A stretch of 64,000 bases of DNA from Acidobacteriota bacterium (GTDB lineage Bacteria > Acidobacteriota > Terriglobia > Acidiferrales > UBA7541). Location: assembly GCA_013289825.1 (NCBI GenBank), contig JABCZF010000021.1, positions 19,712 through 83,711 on the forward strand. Reading direction: 5' to 3'. Shown here in pieces: positions 47,053 through 55,453 of the stretch; the first letter of the stretch is position 1; every line of letters begins with the position of its first letter. The translations under genes and the position numbers were made by a program. The notes under the pieces are model-generated. The model did not search any database and was not told where the DNA came from. It saw only the letters and a list, made by a program, of their open reading frames with translations.

Positions 47053-47561
47053 AGTTTGAAGTGCAGCTCACTGGCCCATCCGGTAAGAAGCTCCGCATCG
47101 TTGAACTCGAGCGCGATGCGGAGCGCTGGAAGATCTTGCTGGACGGTCAACAAGTGCATGCCGACGCCGTCGAAATCAATCCCCACACGCTCTCCCTTCT
47201 TCTCGACGGCCAATCCTACGAAGTTCACATCGCGGAGTCACCCGACGGGGTCCTCAAGCTTCAGACAGATTCGAAGGAATTCACCGCCGAAGTTGTCGAT
47301 TCCCGTGCCTGGCGCGGCCGTTGGCACGGTGCACTCGAAGCCGAAGGCCGCCAGCAAGTCCTCGCACCCATGCCGGGCAAGGTCGTCCGTATCCTCGTCC
47401 AGGCCGGAGACAAAGTCGCAGCGGGTCAGGGCCTCCTGGTTGTCGAAGCCATGAAAATGCAGAACGAAATTCGCTCGCCAAAGGGTGGCACGGTCGAGCG
47501 CCTTCACGTCAAAGAAGGCCAGCCGGTCAACGCCGGGGAGGTGCTCTGCATCGTTTCCTGA
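47049..47561 (+). CDS. Acyl-CoA carboxylase, biotin carboxyl carrier protein
   Basis: A 170-residue carrier. The N-terminal half (residues 1-90) is a beta-rich domain with LLDGQQVHADAVEI and LLDGQSYEVHIAE repeats, as in the BT-type region of acyl-CoA carboxylase alpha subunits. The C-terminal lipoyl/biotinyl domain begins at APMPGKVVRI and holds the biotinylation lysine Lys136 in VEAMKMQNEI. The start overlaps the stop of the biotin carboxylase (ATGA). In many bacteria both units are fused into one alpha chain; here they are separate. Confidence 0.93.
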   Translation: MKFEVQLTGPSGKKLRIVELERDAERWKILLDGQQVHADAVEINPHTLSLLLDGQSYEVHIAESPDGVLKLQTDSKEFTAEVVDSRAWRGRWHGALEAEGRQQVLAPMPGKVVRILVQAGDKVAAGQGLLVVEAMKMQNEIRSPKGGTVERLHVKEGQPVNAGEVLCIVS

Positions 47562-47824
47562 ACTGCCGCGGGCAATTGGTACACCAACGTTGCAGTGAAG
47601 GGCGCACAGCAAGCGGACGTGGTTGCTGCTCTCGAGGAGCTCGGTCGACGCGCCCAGGGCACCCCGGAAACTCCGGCTGGATCGTCTACCAGCAGCAAAC
47701 CGATGACTTTGGCCTGAGTATTCCCGAATCCCTGGTGCCAACTCTCTCCACGCGACTCTCCTCGACCGCTCTGGCGAGCTGCCCTATCCACGATGAGATC
47801 AAGCGGAGACTCTGGAAAGAATAG
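47562..47824 (+). pseudogene. Frame-broken remnant of a small soluble protein
   Basis: Two frames join into one plausible protein. In the frame of the preceding carrier gene, just after its stop, GNWYTNVAVKGAQQADVV and AALEELGRRA are encoded, but no ATG/GTG/TTG stands in front: GCG lies where a start would be expected. From about 47660 a second frame continues with GNSGWIVYQQQTDDFGLSIP and ends ...IKRRLWKE at the stop 47822-47824. The break falls at about 47650-47670. I recall small bacterial proteins starting with a WYTN motif and continuing into a VVYD-type strand; this is from memory. Loss of start plus one frameshift suggests a decayed gene, or a sequencing indel. Confidence 0.5.
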
Positions 47825-47895
47825 ACCGCGAAGCGCTGCGTCGTACCATGGTCGGATAAAAAGGGAACAATGCCGCAGGGTTCGCGGTTAACGAA

Positions 47896-48996
47896 TCAAT
47901 GCCCTGAAGATTTGCCTGGAAAATCCGTTTTCGCCGCCGCCGGCAGCTTGCCGGCCGCTTCAATGACTTGTTGCGCGAGGTAGTTGGTCACCCGCGCGTC
48001 ATCCCGCGCGATTCTAAGGTAGGCCGCCCGCAGCAATTGTTCCTTGTGGTTACGCAGCGTATCCCGAATGGTCTGTTGCACTTGCGAATCGGAAATGTTC
48101 CGCTGCCCGGGGGACTCACGGGAGATCAGCTTCAGAATCACGATCCGCTGGCCTTCCTTTGACTGCGTCGCCATCGGCGGGCTCACCTGCCCCGCCTTCA
48201 TTCCCAGCACCACCCTCTTTAAAACCGGATCGGACTGGTTCAGCGCCGATTCCGGCACGTACCCCAGGTCTCCGCCCATGGCCGACGAGTTCATGTCTTC
48301 GGAATAGTCCATCGCTAGTTGCGCGAAGTCTGCGCCGCTGTTCAGTTTGTCCTCGAGCATTTTTACCTTGCGCTGGGCTTCGACTTCGTTGGTGGCATCG
48401 TCATTTTTGAGGTTGCGGATTTGCGCTTCTTTTCGCGGAGTAACTACAATCTCGGAAATCCTATACAGCGGCTCGATCACGTTAAATTGCGCCTTGTTCG
48501 CGTTGTAGGCGTCGATGACGTCCTGGTCGGTGATCGATATTTTCGCCACCACTTCGCGGTTCAACAGCTTCGTGATGGAGAGCTCCCTCCGCAGGTCGCG
48601 TTTCCAATCGTCGACGGAGATGCCTCGGTCCTTCAACTGCCGTTGGAACTCGTCTTCGGTGTAGGGGCTCTTCCGCTCGGTGAATTTATCTTCCACCTCG
48701 CCGTCACTCGCTTCCAAATTCAGCTTCTTGGCCCGCTCCAGCAGAATCTCATTGTTAATCAGTTCCTCGAGAACGTTCAGCTTCAGGGACAGCACTTCTT
48801 CCTGCGAAGGCTCCTGCCCCTCCGGATTCAAACGCGTGCGGTAGTATTTGTCCACCTCATCGCGCTTGATCTCTTGCCCGTTCACCACCGCCCACACGTC
48901 CGGCGAAGGCTGGGTTTTCGATTTGCAGCCTGTGCCCATTGCCAGCGCCATGCCCACCACGGGCAATAGCACCGCCGCGCGCAGGATCTCTTTCAT
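47896..48996 (-). CDS. SurA/PpiC-type peptidyl-prolyl isomerase, probable lipoprotein
   Basis: Periplasmic folding factor of 366 residues. The start at 48996 gives MKEILRAAVLLPVVG and a hydrophobic signal ending in GTGC, probably a lipidated Cys; the frame runs 17 codons further upstream to a TTG. The SurA N-terminal domain (residues about 30-165) starts with VWAVVNGQEIKRDEVDKYY. A PpiC-like rotamase domain follows (residues about 185-300) with GADFAQLAMDYSED and GGDLGYVPES, and a helical C-terminus completes the SurA layout. It would assist outer-membrane protein folding, fitting the many barrel-type proteins here. rpmB lies upstream on the same strand. Confidence 0.9.
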   Translation of the reverse strand: MKEILRAAVLLPVVGMALAMGTGCKSKTQPSPDVWAVVNGQEIKRDEVDKYYRTRLNPEGQEPSQEEVLSLKLNVLEELINNEILLERAKKLNLEASDGEVEDKFTERKSPYTEDEFQRQLKDRGISVDDWKRDLRRELSITKLLNREVVAKISITDQDVIDAYNANKAQFNVIEPLYRISEIVVTPRKEAQIRNLKNDDATNEVEAQRKVKMLEDKLNSGADFAQLAMDYSEDMNSSAMGGDLGYVPESALNQSDPVLKRVVLGMKAGQVSPPMATQSKEGQRIVILKLISRESPGQRNISDSQVQQTIRDTLRNHKEQLLRAAYLRIARDDARVTNYLAQQVIEAAGKLPAAAKTDFPGKSSGH

Positions 48997-49057
48997 GGGG
49001 CCGCGCGGGCGCACAGCCACTCTGATTTTGGATTCGGAAGGGTTCAAGGTGTGGTGC

Positions 49058-49249
49058 TCAGGCAGCTTTCTTCACGCGGCCTGCCCGGATGCAGGCCGTG
49101 CAAACTCGAACATGCTTTCTCGCGCCGTCTACCAACGCGTGCACGCGCTTCAGGTTCGGATTCCACCGTCTGCGCCTGGTATTATTTGCGTGACTGATTA
49201 CGTTGCCAAAGTGCGGCCCTTTGCCGCAAAGTTCACACTTCAGTGCCAT
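49058..49249 (-). CDS. rpmB: 50S ribosomal protein L28
   Basis: A 63-residue large-subunit protein. The start at 49249 gives the family opening MALKCELCGKGPHFGN, with AGGAAAA upstream. Two CxxC pairs (Cys5/Cys8 and Cys50/Cys53) make it the zinc-binding C+ form, as opposed to the zinc-independent form used in zinc shortage. An upstream extension of 55 codons in frame is not family-like. No rpmG is adjacent. Confidence 0.95.
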   Translation of the reverse strand: MALKCELCGKGPHFGNVISHANNTRRRRWNPNLKRVHALVDGARKHVRVCTACIRAGRVKKAA

Positions 49250-49868
49250 TGTTTTTCCTACTAGGCTGTCTGTCGCAGCCGGAAATTTTGCTCTGAGAAG
49301 TTCGAATACTGAGCCTCTCATTCTAACAGACGCTCTTTCCACAGCAAAGCCTGCCCTGTATGCTTTGCATGCCGCCGCAACATCAGCAAGGCCAGGATGT
49401 CCAGTTTTGATCAAGGTACAGTATCCGGCCTGGCCAAAATAGAAATGTCGGATTCATCGGGCCGGGCGGCCCGGCCGAGATCCCTTCATTTTGGTCGTGG
49501 GTTCCACGCCTTACAATCCTTCGAGTGTCTTGGGAACGGACCTTCCCACGGCAACATCCTCTCCCATTTTGGGTTTATCTATACGGAGGAACCTACTTTG
49601 CCAGCTGCGCCCTTTGAATCTGGCAGGCCCACCCTTGACTGGGGCCAGGGCAACCAAATCAGGACCCTTTTGGCAAGAATTGTTGGTCCGCTTTAGGCCA
49701 TTCATAATGGTGATAGATCTTTCCGTTTCAATAGTTTACGGAAACAGTACCTGTCCTTAGGTGCTGGTTTTGATTTGCCTAAAGCACTACTAGCCCCCTC
49801 CCTACAACGTTCCCCTGATTCTTCCCGGGACGGTAGAATTGTACTGTGGCTCAAGGAGACCGGTCGCG
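49250..49868. other. Gene-free region between divergent genes
   Basis: About 620 bp without a supported gene; open frames of 80-100 codons lack ribosome sites and likely composition. It must carry the rpmB promoter (minus) and that of the next plus-strand gene. TAGAAT at 49834-49839 is a possible -10 for the latter, without a good -35. No repeats or tRNA-like fold seen. Confidence 0.5.
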
Positions 49869-51407
49869 GTGCCCAAGCTTTCCCCAATCCGCTCGTACCT
49901 CGCATCGGCAGGGCCGTTGGCCTCCCGACCGGGAACTGGCGCCCGTTTGGTCGCGGTCCTAGTACTACTCTTCGTCTGCGTGGTCGCTTCTCCCGCCTAT
50001 GGTGACGTCGGCGTTCTTCTCAACGAGTCCCTGGATACCAACGTCGCCAGAATCACGGGTTCCGGCCACAGCGCTGTCTATTTCTCGCGCATCTGCCCCG
50101 AATCACCGGTAAAGCTCCGGCTTTGCCGTCCCGGCGAGCAGGGTTCGGTCATCAGCAACTACACCACTCTGGGCGAAGATCAGCCCTTCGAGTGGAACGT
50201 GGTCTCTCTCTCCATTTATATGTACGGCGTTGAAGACCCGCAAAACCGCCCGCTTTTTGGCTCGCAAAAGATCAAGCACGCTCTCGAGGAAAGATACCGC
50301 GCAAATTTTCTTGCGGGCTATTGCGAGGGCGCCACTTGCCGTACGAGCGGCAAAGCCGAATGGCGCGAAATGGTCGGAGCCACACTTTCCCGCAGCATCT
50401 ATATTTTCGTCGTCGAAACTTCGCTCGAGCAGGATCGTAATCTCATCGCCGAACTCAACTCTCTTCCCAACCAGAATCACTTTAACGGCATCACGCGAAA
50501 TTGCGCGGAGTTTTCCCGCCGCATCATCAACACCTATTTTCCCCATGCCGCCAGGGCCGACTATCTCAACGACTTCGGCCTCATCACTCCGAAAGCCATC
50601 GCACGTTCCTTCACTCACTACGGGGACCGCCATCGGGAAGCCCATTTGCGCGTTCTGCATTTTGCGCAGTTGCCGGGCACCATCAAACGCAGCACCGAGT
50701 GCCGCAGCGGAACCGAGCAGTTGTACCACTCCAAAAAACTCCTCGTCCCGATGATCCTGTTTGCGGACCACGAGCTGCCCTTTATGGCTGCTTCTTATCT
50801 GCTCACCGGACGCTTCAACCCCGAGCACGAATTGGAGCAGCATCCCACCGCTCGATCGTCGGACATGGCGCAAGAGATCCGCGAGGCAAAGTCGGAAAAA
50901 GACGCTCCGCGCGAACAGCAACTCGAATCCATGGCCAATCAGGAAAGCGCGGAACTGGTAGGCACCTCCCAGGAATGGAAGCAATATCGCGAGGAGTTTG
51001 GTTCCCTCACAAACGAGGCCATCCGCCGCGAAACTATTCCTGACTACGATTTTCTTGGCCGTCTTTTTAAGTACCTCGATCACGCCGGCACGCTCTCCGT
51101 CGACGCTCATGGCGCGCTCTGGCTGGATATCTCTGAAGGCGGTAAACCTGCAAAGCTCGGCCTAAGCCGAAGCAACATCTTCGCTTCCGGCACTGATTCG
51201 CAGTGGGCCTATGCTCTGACTCTGGCGCGCGCCAATCATTACCTGAAAAGCCCCAAGCACAGCCGCGAGATCATGCCGGATTTCAAAGACGATTGGGCCC
51301 TCTTAGCGGCTGCTCGCATCTATAGTTCGACTTCCGCTGCCGCCAACAACACCTTGCCTTCCGGCGAAGCGCGCGCGACCGCCATGTCCTTCGCTCAGTT
51401 TCAATAA
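49869..51407 (+). CDS. Secreted protein with candidate permuted papain-like fold (DUF4105-like)
   Basis: A 512-residue exported protein. GTG at 49869 follows AAGGAG by nine bases and gives a signal peptide ending about residue 45 (ASPAYGD). The first domain contains TGSGHSAVYFSRIC (His67) and, about 145 residues later, HFNGITRNCAEFSRRII (Cys212). His before Cys, the Cys leading a helix with an NCA(E/D)F pattern, is the order found in circularly permuted NlpC/P60-papain folds such as DUF4105/Lnb-type proteins. Residues 280-510 are helical and unassigned. Acyl transfer or peptide cleavage at the envelope is possible; the family call is an inference. The next gene is also exported. Confidence 0.65.
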   Translation: MPKLSPIRSYLASAGPLASRPGTGARLVAVLVLLFVCVVASPAYGDVGVLLNESLDTNVARITGSGHSAVYFSRICPESPVKLRLCRPGEQGSVISNYTTLGEDQPFEWNVVSLSIYMYGVEDPQNRPLFGSQKIKHALEERYRANFLAGYCEGATCRTSGKAEWREMVGATLSRSIYIFVVETSLEQDRNLIAELNSLPNQNHFNGITRNCAEFSRRIINTYFPHAARADYLNDFGLITPKAIARSFTHYGDRHREAHLRVLHFAQLPGTIKRSTECRSGTEQLYHSKKLLVPMILFADHELPFMAASYLLTGRFNPEHELEQHPTARSSDMAQEIREAKSEKDAPREQQLESMANQESAELVGTSQEWKQYREEFGSLTNEAIRRETIPDYDFLGRLFKYLDHAGTLSVDAHGALWLDISEGGKPAKLGLSRSNIFASGTDSQWAYALTLARANHYLKSPKHSREIMPDFKDDWALLAAARIYSSTSAAANNTLPSGEARATAMSFAQFQ

Positions 51408-51546
51408 CCGTTCCAGGCGGGTCCTGTGAGTACTAAAGCATTCCTCCCACCCTTTTCATCATCCCCGTACCATTTTCATCCTGCTCATTTTGCGTAAACT
51501 TTGGTCTTGTCAATTTAATCTGTAGTGATGTAGGTTCCCTGTCGCG

Positions 51547-52329
51547 GTGCGCATGCTTCCCTCGTTGCGGGTCTTGCTCTTGGTTGTTTCTCTGGTCCTT
51601 GTCTCTCTAGAGGCGAGCTCAAAGCCCCAAGCTACAAGTGCCGGCGTTTCCTTTGCCGAACCCGTCGTTGTCGGCTTTGTTGGCGGATTCGTTCGCCACG
51701 ATGATCGCGTTCACAGCGAAGTCCAGCTCATCGAGCGCCTCCGCGAAGGCTATGCTTCTGACGTGTACGTCCAAATGTTCGAGAATCATCGCGGCAAGGA
51801 GGCCCATCAGGCGATCCTTCGCCGTTTGCATGCCAACCGCGATGGAGCTTTGTCGCCTGAAGAAAAACAGAACGCCCGCATCATTATTTTTGGCCACAGC
51901 TGGGGCGCCTCAGAAACCATCGAACTCGCCCGCCAGCTTGAAAAAGACGGCATTCCCGTAATCCTCACCATCCAGGTCGATAGCGTTTCGAAGCTCGGTC
52001 AAAATGACGCCGTAATCCCTGCCAATGTCCTGCAGGCCGTCAATTTTTATCAGCTCGATGGCCTGCTCCACGGCCAGCCCCAGATTCGCGCCGCCAATCC
52101 AGCGCGCACCCGCATCCTCGGCAATTTCCGCTCCGGCTACAAAACGAAACCCTTCAGTTGCGGTCAATATCCCTGGTGGGACCGCCTGATTATGAAGCCG
52201 CACATCCAGATCGAGTGCGATCCCGCTGTTTGGAACCAGGTCGAATCTCTCATTCGCTCGAACTTATCTTTGGAAGCCCGTCTCCCGCAGAGCGGCGAAA
52301 TCAATTCTCCTCTCTCGCCCTTCAAATAG
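51547..52329 (+). CDS. Secreted alpha/beta-hydrolase-like protein with EF-hand-like loop
   Basis: A 260-residue exported protein, signal peptide residues 1-24. The nucleophile elbow GHSWGAS (Ser118) follows strand RIIIFGH; VVVGFVGGFVRHDD looks like the oxyanion region. Between them a segment HANRDGALSPEE matches a 12-residue EF-hand calcium loop except for His in place of Asp at position 1. A late His candidate lies in MKPHIQIECDP. The start is GTG at 51547, or ATG two codons later; there is no clear ribosome site. It follows the candidate papain-fold gene by 139 bp on the same strand. Lipase or esterase activity is inferred. Confidence 0.7.
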   Translation: MRMLPSLRVLLLVVSLVLVSLEASSKPQATSAGVSFAEPVVVGFVGGFVRHDDRVHSEVQLIERLREGYASDVYVQMFENHRGKEAHQAILRRLHANRDGALSPEEKQNARIIIFGHSWGASETIELARQLEKDGIPVILTIQVDSVSKLGQNDAVIPANVLQAVNFYQLDGLLHGQPQIRAANPARTRILGNFRSGYKTKPFSCGQYPWWDRLIMKPHIQIECDPAVWNQVESLIRSNLSLEARLPQSGEINSPLSPFK

Positions 52330-52436
52330 AGGCCTCGGCTGTTCCATAAAACCGCCCGCGTTTGATAACCGCCCCCGCAGCCATCCGTCCATAATAGGTG
52401 TACCATGGTCTGAAAGGACGTTTCTAAGGAGGCCTC

Positions 52437-53312
52437 TTGAAACGCCGCGAATTTCTCCTGCGCTCGGCCTGCGCCGCCGGAGCAACCTGGCTTCACTCCG
52501 CGGCATTCCCACAACGCGCCCGCGCCCTAACTCTTAAGCCCCTTCCTCGCAAATTTAGTGCGTCCGACACGGTCACCCTCGGCAAGACCGGCATCCAAAC
52601 CAGCCGCCTCGCCATGGGCACCGGCACGGTCGGCTCCGGCCATCACTCCCACCAAACCGCTCTCGGCATCGATGGCCTCTCCCGTCTCCTCCTCAATGGT
52701 TACGATCAAGGCCTCCGCTTCTTCGATTCCGCAGACAGTTACGGCAGCCATCCCCACGTCGCAGAAGCCCTTAGGCACGTGCCGCGCGACAAAGTCACGG
52801 TCCTCACCAAAACCTGGGCGCGCGATGCCGCCTCGGCCCGCGCCGACCTCGACCGCTTCCGCCGCGAACTCGGCACCGATCACCTCGACATCTGCCTCAT
52901 GCACTGCCTCACCGAGCCTGATTGGACGGAACGCTATAAAGGCGTGATGGAGGTCCTCTCCGAAGCCAAGGAAAAAGGCATCATCCGCGCCCACGGCTGC
53001 TCGTGCCACTCCATCGAAGCCCTGCGCACCGCCACTAAGTCTTCCTGGGTCGAAGTCCATCTAGTCCGCATCAATCCCGTCGGCTCATTCATGGATTCCG
53101 ATCCAGACACCGTCGTCAGCGTAATCAAGGAAATGCGCGCCGCCGGCAAGGGCATCATCGGCATGAAAATCCTCGGTGAGGGCGATCTCCGCAACCGCCA
53201 GGACGAAGCCCTCAACTTTGCCCTCTCTCTGAATCTGCTGGACGCCTTCACCATCGGCGCCGAAAGCAAAACCGAACAAGAAGACCTAATCCGCCGGATC
53301 GCTGCCGCCTAA
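52437..53312 (+). CDS. Aldo/keto reductase with Tat signal
   Basis: A 291-residue aldo/keto reductase. TTG start with AAGGAGG upstream. The N-terminus MKRREFLLRSACAAG is a twin-arginine signal (RREFL), so the folded enzyme is probably exported. The TIM-barrel domain shows LGKTGIQTSRLAMGTGT, the catalytic Asp and Tyr in FDSADSYG, Lys in VLTKTW and His in LMHC. NADPH-dependent reduction would be unusual outside the cytoplasm, but Tat-exported relatives annotated as twin-arginine aldo/keto reductases are known. The next gene downstream converges on it. Confidence 0.88.
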   Translation: MKRREFLLRSACAAGATWLHSAAFPQRARALTLKPLPRKFSASDTVTLGKTGIQTSRLAMGTGTVGSGHHSHQTALGIDGLSRLLLNGYDQGLRFFDSADSYGSHPHVAEALRHVPRDKVTVLTKTWARDAASARADLDRFRRELGTDHLDICLMHCLTEPDWTERYKGVMEVLSEAKEKGIIRAHGCSCHSIEALRTATKSSWVEVHLVRINPVGSFMDSDPDTVVSVIKEMRAAGKGIIGMKILGEGDLRNRQDEALNFALSLNLLDAFTIGAESKTEQEDLIRRIAAA

Positions 53313-53384
53313 TACGTGTTTCTAGAAGAGTCCTTCCCTGAGGGTATCGTCCCGACCGAAGCAAGAGAACCTACCGCCGCCAGA

Positions 53385-55301
53385 CTAAGTTTCCAACCCG
53401 ATCAACCGCATCAATTCCAGCGCATTACTCTTCTCGACCACACCCTCGCGCAAGGTGTAATCAAATCGCATCTTCCCATCTGTGATCTGGTCCTCGAAAT
53501 GCATGTTCCGCAAAACGTTCCCCACCGTTGCTGCTATTTCCGTCAAAGCCAAATCATGCGTCGTGACAATGCCAATGGCCCGCCGCTTCAGCAACCCTAG
53601 AATCAACCCCTCCGCCCCAATCCGCCGGTCTTTCGAATTCGTACCCTCCAGCAACTCGTCGAACAAAAACACCATCGGCACCGCTCCATTCGCGCCGTCA
53701 AACACTTTCCGGATATGCAAAATCTCCGTATAAAAGCTCGACCTACCTTCTTGCAGCGAATCCGTGCTTCGAATTCGCGTCCCGATCTTCAGCGGCGTCA
53801 AACGCAGCCGCGCACCGCGAATCGGCGCTCCCGCCATCGCCAGCACCGTGTTGATCCCTGCGACGCGCAAAAAAGTGCTCTTCCCGGACATGTTCGACCC
53901 GCTCACCAGCAGAACGCGCGTCTCGGCGTCCAGCCGCACGCTGTTGCGCACGCACTTCTCCGATGCGATCAACGGATGACCCAGCTTTTCGCCGTCAAAA
54001 AATCCCCGCCCCTCGGGGGCGCCAACAAATTCCGGAAATGGATCCGCAGGATGCTCGTACGAATACGTCGCCAGGGAGAGCAGCGCCTCCATCTCTCCCG
54101 TCAACTCCGCCCACCGCCGCATCTTCGCGCCCCACTTGCGCCGCCAAGCCTCCGCCGCCATCCCCACCTGTACGCTGTACAGAAACGGCAGCTCCGACAT
54201 TTTTGCGATCACTCCGTCACTGGCGTCAATCCAATTAACAATCCGCGCAAGTTTTCGAGTAGCCCGCGAAGCCGGGTCATTCCCCTGCTGCAGTTCCGCG
54301 GCCCAGGCCTCGAAACGCGGCGACGCAAACGGCTCGCGCTCCAACCGTTCCAGAATCTCTGAAAAAAGAAGCAATCCTTCGGCGTTTGAATCCACTCCCT
54401 CGATCACCGCGTGCGCCCGGCGCCGCAGCCACACCAGAATTACGGACTCCACGGCCATCACGCTCAAGAGCGGCCACAGCGCCGCAGTCTGGAAGTAATA
54501 GACCGTCCCCGCCGCTGCCCCCATGGCCAGCAACGCCATCACCCCCCGCCACGCGCCGCTCGGCAAAACCGATTTTCCCTCCGCCCACTCAACCAACGAT
54601 TCCGGATTCAACCGTGCCCGCAAATCCTCTCCGGTCACAGCCAACTCCTCCCGCAGATCAAGTTTCTCCCGCATCTCCTCAACCAGTTTCTGCCGCTCCA
54701 GAATGGCAGCCAATTCCGATCCTTCGCACAGCCAGTTCGCCAACCGGCTCTCCCCCATCGGCAATCGCGCCGTCGAAAGCAATTCAAAAAGACACCCCCT
54801 CCCAAAAAGATCCAAATCCTCTGCATAGACATGATGTACATCCCGAAACCGCTCTCCCGTTTGGCCGTCGCCAGTCCAGCGGTCCTCGATGCGCGAAATC
54901 CCTTTGCGATAAAACTCCGCAGCCGTATTCGCCCGCCCCTTGGTCCTTAAGACCCGCCCGTGCCAAATCGTCAGCACGCAATAAGCCGCCAACGGCGCGA
55001 TCAACCAATAGACCGTCACCCATTGCTTCCCAAAAACAATCCACGCAAGCAGCAGTCCCGCGGCCATTACCAGCAACTTTAGATACCCCACCCGCAAATG
55101 CACGCGATCCTTCTCGGCAATCACTTTCAGATATTTTTCGAAGCGCTTCGCGTACTCCGCCTTTGGCTCAGCCACATTCCCCCTCAGCACATCCAGCCCA
55201 CCGCCCCACGAGTCTATCCTGGCATCCCCTGTCCCAGTATCCGCCCGCGTTAACAGCCGAACTCCACTGCCCATGCCGGAGAATCCGCACTTCCAAAACA
55301 A
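53385..55301 (-). CDS. Membrane-anchored MutS-family ATPase
   Basis: A 638-residue protein with the MutS ATPase domain at the C-terminus: Walker A GSNMSGKST (residues 468-476), Walker B VFLFDELLEGTN, and GIVTTHDLALTEI. Four membrane helices are predicted in two pairs (residues about 75-91 and 95-113; 252-270 and 274-292). The mismatch-recognition domain is absent, and the region between is helical like the MutS lever domain. Start TTG at 55301 with AAGGGTGA just upstream; an ATG nine codons in is possible. The MutS subfamily with membrane segments is widespread but has no firmly assigned role; DNA mismatch repair is unlikely. Confidence 0.85.
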   Translation of the reverse strand: MFWKCGFSGMGSGVRLLTRADTGTGDARIDSWGGGLDVLRGNVAEPKAEYAKRFEKYLKVIAEKDRVHLRVGYLKLLVMAAGLLLAWIVFGKQWVTVYWLIAPLAAYCVLTIWHGRVLRTKGRANTAAEFYRKGISRIEDRWTGDGQTGERFRDVHHVYAEDLDLFGRGCLFELLSTARLPMGESRLANWLCEGSELAAILERQKLVEEMREKLDLREELAVTGEDLRARLNPESLVEWAEGKSVLPSGAWRGVMALLAMGAAAGTVYYFQTAALWPLLSVMAVESVILVWLRRRAHAVIEGVDSNAEGLLLFSEILERLEREPFASPRFEAWAAELQQGNDPASRATRKLARIVNWIDASDGVIAKMSELPFLYSVQVGMAAEAWRRKWGAKMRRWAELTGEMEALLSLATYSYEHPADPFPEFVGAPEGRGFFDGEKLGHPLIASEKCVRNSVRLDAETRVLLVSGSNMSGKSTFLRVAGINTVLAMAGAPIRGARLRLTPLKIGTRIRSTDSLQEGRSSFYTEILHIRKVFDGANGAVPMVFLFDELLEGTNSKDRRIGAEGLILGLLKRRAIGIVTTHDLALTEIAATVGNVLRNMHFEDQITDGKMRFDYTLREGVVEKSNALELMRLIGLET

Positions 55302-55322
55302 ATCACCCTTTAAACGCTTTAG

Positions 55323-55380
55323 AATCCGTTCTTGCGTAGGGAGTGGGTGTTATCGTTAACCGGACACCCCACAACGGATT
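55323..55380 (-). other. Long stem-loop before the MutS-family gene
   Basis: Nested inverted repeats: outer arms AATCCGTT (55323-55330) and AACGGATT (55373-55380), and inner arms GTGGGTGT (55343-55350) and ACACCCCAC (55364-55372) with one bulge. It lies just upstream of the MutS-like start and about 75 bp after the M24 gene on the same strand. There is no T-run, so a leader structure or weak terminator is possible. Confidence 0.4.
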
Positions 55381-55453
55381 TCTGTCCCGGGCGACGAACC
55401 GGAAGGGTCTCCTTGGCTTTTCAACGAATCAGCGGTCACCGGTCACCGACACT

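Noticed and set aside
49397..49760. Two overlapping frames of 90-99 codons in the gap after rpmB
   Set aside because: No ribosome sites, atypical composition and no recognisable domain.
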